Assembly (NCBI GenBank): GCA_964017045.1
Contig: OZ024809.1
Span: 7,153,012-7,217,011, forward strand
DNA from: Omphiscola glabra
Lineage: Eukaryota; Mollusca; Gastropoda; Lymnaeidae
Reading direction: 5' to 3'
DNA: 64,000 nt
Position 1 is the stretch's first letter. Each line of letters starts with the position of its first letter. Below are positions 57,440-64,000 of this stretch, piece after piece. Under the pieces are notes generated by a model that worked only from the letters and a program-made list of their open reading frames with translations, was not told the origin of the DNA and searched no databases. A program made the translations under genes and the position numbers.

Positions 57440-57594
57440 GTACTATTAACGTAAAACAATGTGGTTGTGAGAAGGAAGCAGACACACCAGAAGCAAAATA
57501 TGACAACGTGATGTCAGAAACAACTGGAATGTTTCAAAAACTTGGAGATGGAGAGAGAGACAGAGATTTAGAAAGAGAGAGAGAGAGAGAGTGA
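57440..57594 (+). CDS. Candidate alternative or paralogous cytoplasmic-tail exon
   Basis: After a TTTATTACTAG acceptor an open frame reads GTINVKQCGCEKEADTPEAK, then YDNVMSETTGMFQKLGDG, then runs into an Arg/Glu-rich stretch coded by a GAGA microsatellite and stops at TGA (57592-57594). Entry phase is 1, the same as the exit phase of the receptor's TM exon (51196). It could therefore be an alternative last exon of that receptor or the remaining tail exon of a neighbouring paralog. YDNV is a YxN motif of the kind bound by Grb2-type SH2 domains. The upstream intron contains repeated CCTACA-type blocks shared with 12.3 kb. No TM exon of its own is visible nearby. Confidence 0.4.
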
Positions 57595-57625
57595 GAGAGA
57601 GAGAGAGAGGGAGGGAGAATGAGAG
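57545..57625. repeat. GA microsatellite
   Basis: GAGA-rich run with GGGA interruptions, overlapping the 3' part of the candidate tail exon. Confidence 0.9.
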
Positions 57626-57682
57626 AGAGAAATGGAGAGTGAGGAAAGTTAAGGGATCTGAGAGATAATGGTCCTCTTAAAT

Positions 57683-58035
57683 GTTAGACACAATAACTTC
57701 ATATTGTTAGGCTCTTGTCATCTAACATTGTAAGACTCGATCAGTTTACATTGTCAGACTCTTGTCATCTAACATTGTAAGACTCGATCAGTTTACATTG
57801 TCAGACTCTTGTCATCTAACATTGTAAGACGCGATCAGTTTACATTGTCAGACTCTTGTCATCTAACATTGTAAGACTCGATCAGTTTACATTGTTAGGC
57901 TCTTGTCATCTAACATTGTAAGACGCGATCAGTTTACATTGTCAGACTCTTGTCATCTAACATTGTAAGACTCGATCAGTTTACATTGTCAGACTCTTGT
58001 CATCTAACATTGTAAGACTCGACCAGTTTACATTT
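57683..58035. repeat. 47-bp minisatellite downstream of the GPCR
   Basis: About seven copies of GTCAGACTCTTGTCATCTAA plus CATTGTAAGACTCGATCAGT and TTACATT. Two units carry GACGCG for GACTCG and two carry TTAGGC. Confidence 0.95.
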
Positions 58036-58265
58036 TTAGACTCAGTCACTTTACTACATAAGACTCGGTACATACATTCACTTACCTAACCTTAGTTTTA
58101 GTTTTGTTGATTACTTTGGTAACTGTTCTATAACTACCTGTCCCATCCCATGTTATCGTGTGTGGTAGTTTAGCCACTGGGCAAAATATAAAAAATAAAA
58201 CATAATCTTTTATGCAGTAATCTGCAAATTAAAGATTTCATTTTATATTTACTGGACCCATTACT

Positions 58266-61200
58266 TTAAAAATCCAGCCTCTGGGTGACTTCGGGTCCAC
58301 CCGAAGGACCAACACGGCTACCACCGGGGTAAAGGTGAATTTGTGACACCAGGCCGGTATTGAACCTTGTCGCCATGATTTGCTCGGGGGGTACGTAGAT
58401 GGACGCAAACACCTTTGGCAGGAATAGGAACACCAGCGCCACGGTGTGGTTCAGCAGCAGGGCGACAGAGAGGAGCAGCACGCGCACAAACTCTCGACCG
58501 GCCGTGAAGTACGTGGGGACGAAGGCCAGCCAGATGACCAGGGTGGTGGACACGCACATCGAGGTGAACCGCGACTCGTTGAAGTTGTCCGGGAGTTTCC
58601 GTGTTTTGAACGCGAGGGCCGAGCACAGCGCGACGAGGACGAGGTTGTAGGCCAGGAACGAGGCCAGGCCCGGAAGCGTCATATCGCACGTGAGCTCCAC
58701 GAACTTCTCCGTGGGAACGGGTTGCGTTCTTCTGGCGGTCGGTTGGTACATGACGTACACGGCAATGCAAAGAATCACCTGGGGAGGAAAGAAGACGATG
58801 TCTGTGGTAGGACGTGTGATATTTTATATTTATCTTTTCTTTTCTTCTCCAAAATGACGCAACTCCATGCATGCAATTCTCTGACAAGCCTTGATCAGAC
58901 GATAGTTTAAATTTTAAAAACAATTCTACATACCTCAGACATAATAACATTCAGCATCAACTTATTTGTCATAGGGTTTGTCCTTTCTAAGGGTCAGTTC
59001 ACACGATCAAATTTTCCTTCAAGCATTTGATTCAATTCGTGTATGAAGCCTTGTCACAACTTTCAAATTACTATTTGATCAAATTCCCCAAAAAAGAAAC
59101 CACGCACAAAATAGTGCGTTCATACAACTATTTGACGCGAAATTTTATCGTGTGAACTGTCGCTTAGACTGAAAGTCGTCACATCGCATTACGTAATGTT
59201 ACTATTTTTAGTCAAAGTTGTCGTAAAACATAGCCTCAAATAATGTATTTCCGCATAAATATAGGAGTAGCAACTTGTGTGTAAAATATTTTGTAAAATA
59301 AAATCGTAAACACGTTTTCGTCTAGTTTAAGACCCATTATGCTCACATTAACGAAGAACTACCGAACAGCGTTTTAGAGATTGGCCAAGCGGAATACCAG
59401 GATGTTTCGTTAATCTCTTTCCGCCATTTAACGAGATTGGCCAGACTGTATACCCAAATTTTCTATTATTAGCTTTTTGCCATTAAATGACAAACCTTAT
59501 ACGAACCTGAATAAGAATAAGGCACGTTGCCATGACGACCTGGGACTGGGGGCTCACGAATCGAGGTCTCTTGTTGTTCTTGGAACCACTTTTGAAAATG
59601 CGATACACTCTGACTGCTTTGACCAGCAGCGGCGAGTAGAGCCAGGCAAAGCTGAGGCAGAACATAAAGTACAGCACGCCGCACGTGCTTGGCGTGGGCA
59701 CGCTCTGGAAACAGATGACCGTTAGGTAGCCAACGAAAATAGCGGCGAGCTGAAGGATGCTCAGCTCCCGACTGGCTGCTTTGATGACGCGAGACTCCCT
59801 GAAATATACGTACGAGGCAGCCACGAGAGCTGTCGACGAGAGGGCCAGGACCGCCAGGGCGATCTGGATGATGGAAAGCGTACCGGAAATGGATGGATAC
59901 GACAAAGGGATGGGGTTGCACGTGGTGAAGCCTGTTGCGGGGTCGGGCCAGGTGAATTGCTCGCACTCCTCACAGCTCGTGTTCTCGTTCACGATTTTCT
60001 CGTTGTCTCGACAGGTCCGGCACTCCCAGCAGCATTCCAGCTGTTTCTGGATCTTGTACTCACCAACAACGCACGGCCGGCTGCACACCGATTCGGGAAT
60101 ACCCTTATCTACTTCGCCGTCTGTCAGTGACCTCACCCGTTCCTCGTGACTTAGATGATCCCATGATATTTTTGTACTTGTGTAAATAACAGTGCCGGTT
60201 GGAATGTCGTAAAATGCCACCGCTTTGGAGACGAAGCCTATTTCCGACGACGCGTTCGGGTTCCCGAAACCCAACGGCACCTCGATGGTGCCATTTCTAA
60301 TCTGGTGTACGACGTACTTTCCACTTACGTCACCGTTGGCGTCAAACGTAATGTTACCGGTGTAACCAACAAAAGAAACGTTGAGTATATACTGAAACAA
60401 AGCATGCCCCTTGACGCAGTCTCTAGCTGATCTCCCAGTAGCCCCAGGACACAGATCTCCGATCAGATTGTGCACAGCGTGTGCAAACGTGAGAACTGCG
60501 TCCATCGCCAGAGACGGCGATAACATGAACGCGAAGCTCGATGTTCGCACTATATCAATATTTGGATCACACGAACCTGAACTGAACGAGCAGTTGGTCA
60601 AATCCTCCCAGGCGGGCTTTAACCAAGGATTGGGTGACGTGAGGACATCCTGACGTAAGACGTAATCGTAAAACTCAGGAACCAGGGGCGAGTAGAAGAG
60701 AAATGTGAAGGCCCCGATTATTACGTCTTTGTAAGGCGCGAACGCCTCCTGGCTCATTGAAGCCATCGAGTCGCTGGCTATCCATATGAAATGCCCGGTG
60801 GCGTTGAAGCCTTGCACGGAGGCGAAGACTCGTCTGACGGCGAATTCATCCGCGAACAGCACAACGACGCGCGCTCTTGAAAAGCTTAAGAGCGACTGGA
60901 CGACGGCGTCGGCGTGGACCGTGTCGTCGATGCGATGCGAGTCAGCGATGCAAATTTTGAAGCCGGGAGAGGAAGCTTTAATGGTGTCGAAACCCCCCTC
61001 CCCGTAGGGGCCCTGTGAATAGACGACCGATATGTAGGACCAGTCGTTGTCCGAGATAAACTTGAGTATTGCGGTGGCCTGGAAACGGTCCGGACTTATG
61101 ACGCGGACGTAGTAAGGGTGTAACGTTTTATCGCTGAGCTCATCGGTAGATGTCGTGAATCCGACCATCGGCATCTTTGCGGCCGAGAGCAGGTACGACA

Positions 61201-61738
61201 CTGGCACGGCGGTGATGCTTTGCATCGGGGCGAGTATTCCGACGACGTCGTAAAACGGTACGACTTCTTCCGCGTGCGGTGATGACGGCGTACTGGAAGA
61301 TCCGTTTGGAGATGCTTCACATAAGTTCCGTTGACAAGTAGAGGCAGAACGAGGCAGAAACGAGAGACTCTGCGCCAGCGCGATCTGCCGCGACGAGCAG
61401 TCGTCCAAGATATAAAACCCCAGCGTAACGTTGGGTAGTAGTTCCGGGTCGTTGTTCACGCGCTCGACAGCAAAAGCCACGGCCTCGGGGTATTCTATAC
61501 CCCACGAGCCTTGATACCGAAGCTTGGAGCAGCCTGCCTCAGTGGCGCCGCCGGTGATGAGCATGATACTCCCGATGTTGATGTCACCTGGCCTCGCGTA
61601 CACGTCCCTGTTGACACCTGGGAGCACGAAGTCGTCGGACATAGTAAATGGAGTTAAAATGACTAACAAGAGAATTAGTACAGGCCCTGTTCTTTCGCTT
61701 GCATCGTCGCTGGTCAAATTTCGCGAGAGACTTGTCAT
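58266..61738 (-). CDS. Class C GPCR, metabotropic-glutamate-receptor-like
   Basis: Two exons, 61738-59507 and 58778-58266, join in phase 0 (CAG|GTTCGT donor, CCCCAG acceptor) to give 914 residues. A signal peptide with hydrophobic core LILLLVIL precedes the Venus-flytrap ligand domain (~45-500). That domain has the mGluR-type motifs APMQSITA, GFTTSTDELSDK (with the Thr that contacts the amino-acid ligand in mGluRs), YGEGG and ASDSM. A nine-Cys NCD3G linker follows (~551-607, CSRPC to TTC). The seven-helix domain (~615-880) carries SRELSILQL, FKTRKLPDNFNESRF, IWLAFVPTYF and LPKVF, hallmarks of the mGluR group. The intron falls in TM4. The C-tail is short, about 45 residues. Ligand is probably an amino acid or a small chemosensory cue; the exact subtype cannot be assigned. 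Frame and motifs are intact, so it should be functional. Confidence 0.93.
58987..59167. mobile_element. Inverted-repeat MITE in the GPCR intron
   Basis: Left end CTAAGGGTCAGTTCACACGA followed by TCAAATTT; right end AAATTTTATCGTGTGAACTG followed by TCGCTTAG. The ends pair over about 28 bases with few mismatches. 181 bp, noncoding. A fragment with the same terminus is at about 38698. Confidence 0.8.
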
Positions 61739-61799
61739 GACGCAAGGCTGTGTATCTTTAAATCACCTGTCTTCATAACGTGACGATATACTATTCTGA

Positions 61800-62135
61800 A
61801 ATGAATTTTTCCATGACGCAATCACACCCGCTGACAGGGAAGTATATTCTCCTATCGCAAAGCTTCACAGCTTGGAGCGCCTCTTGTCTAATTCTGGATT
61901 ATTTGTGAAACTCCTTCAATTAGAATTACTTTTCCTTCTCATCTCATTTAATGGTCACCTGAAATAAAATGATTTTTTTAAAAAATGGTTTGAGTATTAT
62001 TTTAATCAAAATAATTATAATTGAGTAACAGTATAATTTGTATCAGAGGATAATAATGTGAGGATAATAAGACTTGGAGAAGATTAGACTTCTGTCGGAT
62101 CTGAAAACTTCAATGGAAATTACATGGCTACAGGC
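61800..62135. other. Upstream of the GPCR, no gene seen
   Basis: Presumed 5' flank of the minus-strand GPCR. I could not identify a TATA box or other promoter element with confidence. Confidence 0.35.
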
Positions 62136-62139
62136 AAGA

Positions 62140-62325
62140 GGCTGAATGCTACAGGCTAGAGACTACAGGCTAAAGGCTAGAGGCTAAAGGCTACATGCTA
62201 AAGGCTACAGGCTAGCGGCTAAGGGCTAGATGCTTGAGGCTAGAGGCTACAGGCTAAGGGCTAAATGATCAGGCTAGAGGCTACAGGCTAGAGGCTACAG
62301 GCTAGAGGCTACAGGCTACAGGTAA
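62140..62325. repeat. GGCTACAGGCTAGA-type tandem repeat
   Basis: Irregular 7-14 bp units of AGGCTA(C/G)AGGCTAGAGGCT. Confidence 0.9.
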
Positions 62326-62454
62326 GAGCTTTATAATTTAGTCAACAAAATCTTACACATAAAATATTTTGCAATTTTACAAGTAAATTAAACAACCCTT
62401 ACGAACAACGTATCGTTTTATTTCTTTATATGCATTTTAAAAAATTAATTATTT

Positions 62455-62780
62455 ATTTTCAATTTAATATTCTAATGTCCCACCCACTTTTACACCGCAG
62501 ATTTATTTCACCAACTATTTCACCAACTATTTCACCAACTATTTCAGAAAAACGAAAGAAAATATTACGCACCAAACGCACTTGCGATATGTTCAAAAAA
62601 AAATAAATCTCATTAACGGCAGAAAAACAGGAAAAAATTATTTTTGTGGTTCGGGTGGGGCTGCAGATTTCGTACAATGTTTTGTCATTGGCAACGAGTC
62701 TATGCGACAAGTTTCAGCCCGATAAGTTGACGGTAAGTGGGTCAAGTAACCATCCAAATATTTTGTCACCCAGCCAGAAA
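62455..62780. repeat. Dispersed repeat family, copy 3
   Basis: It shares TATTCTAATG, CTATTTCA, AATATTACGCACCAAACG and AAGTGGGTCAAGTAACC with the copy at 34060-34470. Inside it TATTTCACCAAC occurs three times in tandem. Confidence 0.7.
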
Positions 62781-63535
62781 CATGCGAACAAAAGCGAAGT
62801 TGATAATACAAAATTTAACGAAGTAGTCATGATGGGTAATAACTGAGAACACTAAAAACATGGGGAGAAGGATGCTATATTTATTGTCCTTAATAGACGG
62901 CTGATGTGGAATCAATGGAAACTAAGTGGAAGTATTGATGGGATGATTTTTTAATATTTTTTTTTACAGTTCAGGGACCTGCTTCCAATCCTATAGAATT
63001 AACAGCAAGAATATTTCATGAATTTATAATGAGGAGGCCATAGCGACGAAAAAAAAGAAGTGATTATTGTAATTTATAATTATAATCGATTCGGATTGTT
63101 TCTGGGATGATACTATTACTTTTAAAAAAATTATGAAAAATAAAATTTAACAAAAATGCGAAAAGACATTTCTATAGCTTAATGATGAAAAAGATAAATT
63201 CAAAATTTTTATAAACAGGCCTGCAATATTTTAACCTTATAATAATAATAATAGTTAATTATTATTAAACCTTAAAGTCAATTGGTTAAGAAAAAAGCGG
63301 AGACTAAATGAATTAGAAACGTCACTTGCTTATGGTAGGGATCCTTATTTAACTCACGTCTTTGATAAGGAATGTTATAGCTGGTTCTCAAACTCTGCTG
63401 AAAGCTTGTAATGGAATGGTAACCGTACAAAACACCACTCTAGTCACCTCACAACACATTTCTGTATCAATGTAAACGGATTATTCCCTGCTTGAAAATT
63501 GTTCACGAGACATTTTCGTACACGATTATTCCTCA
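62781..63535. other. Intergenic, no gene seen
   Basis: AT-rich with no exon, array or element I can support. Confidence 0.4.
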
Positions 63536-63537
63536 TC

Positions 63538-63715
63538 CAAAGATCCCACACACAAAATATTCCCACACACAAAATATTCCCACACACAAAATATTCCCAC
63601 ACACAAAATATTCCCACACAAAATTTTCCAACACAAAATATTCCAACACAAAATATTCCCCCACACAAAATATTCCTACACAAAATAATCACACACAAGA
63701 AACATTCTCATACAA
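63538..63715. repeat. 17-bp tandem repeat
   Basis: About ten copies of CCACACACAAAATATTC with internal shortening (CCAACACAAAATATT). It explains the overlapping open frames here. A TGTG-rich run follows at 63775-63830. Confidence 0.92.
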
Positions 63716-64000
63716 ACAATATTTCCAACGACGGAAGTTCCCCACATAGATGATTTACCAGAGAAAATATTCCTCATGTGTATGTGTGCGTGTATGTGTG
63801 CGGGTGTGTTTGTGTGAGTGAGTGTGTTTTTGTAGCAATGGGTGGAAAAACTAGCAAAGATGTCTAGGGGGAGGGGGAGGGAGGGGATGGGGGCGCAGGC
63901 TTCAATGAAATAAACATAAATTAAAAATTTCAAACATGGGAAACACTGGTCTATGTAATGTGAACAATATGTTTATGTTGATATTTTGATAATCGGGACA

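Noticed and set aside
58399..58910. Plus-strand open frames opposite the GPCR second exon
   Set aside because: Shadows of the minus-strand receptor coding sequence, with no motifs.

Overview
The window looks like a repeat-rich, AT-rich animal nuclear genome, most likely an invertebrate and probably a gastropod mollusc. That is inferred from the split animal genes, the mGluR-like receptor, the tRNA-derived SINE and the mix of transposon families; no single mark proves the taxon. Four protein-coding genes can be supported from reading frames that stay open across consensus splice sites with matching phases. All exon positions were worked out by hand.

Layout. (1) 265-18331, minus strand: the 5' part of a DOCK9/10/11 (zizimin) Rho-family GEF gene. 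Seven consecutive coding exons run through most of the PH domain and the gene continues off the left edge. Two alternative phase-0 first exons are visible (18233-18331 and 4625-4753). Its introns hold tandem arrays with 20, 27, 14, 50, 41 and 46 bp units and several DNA transposons, one of them nearly identical in layout to the horizontally transferred SPIN hAT family. (2) 18.7-20.85 kb: a GC-rich, degenerate tandem duplication of unknown origin that stands out sharply from its surroundings. (3) 21.6-22.1 kb: broken hAT transposase fragments. (4) 25152-27418, plus strand: a complete four-exon DNPH1 (Rcl) nucleotide N-hydrolase gene. (5) 28-33.6 kb: transposon and minisatellite-rich intergenic DNA with a tRNA-derived SINE. 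(6) 33636-51866, plus strand: a seven-exon gene for a single-pass receptor (signal peptide, divergent C-type-lectin-like region, one FN3 domain, TM helix, tyrosine-motif tail). Its introns carry a LINE fragment, a 1.6 kb hAT element with a perfect 8 bp target duplication, small hAT elements, and one 6.5 kb intron made mostly of five tandem arrays. (7) 57440-57594: a phase-compatible candidate alternative or paralogous tail exon. A decayed copy of it, with its upstream intron, lies at 12.29-12.62 kb inside the DOCK gene. (8) 58266-61738, minus strand: a complete two-exon class C (mGluR-like) GPCR. (9) 61.8-64 kb: repeats only.

The four genes have no obvious shared pathway: cytoskeletal signalling, nucleotide sanitation, cell-surface recognition and amino-acid or chemical sensing. 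The candidates for something not previously described are the lectin-like/FN3 receptor with its interchangeable tail exons and array-filled intron, and the SPIN-like elements in an apparently molluscan genome. Most long open frames in this window are by-products of minisatellites whose unit length is a multiple of three.
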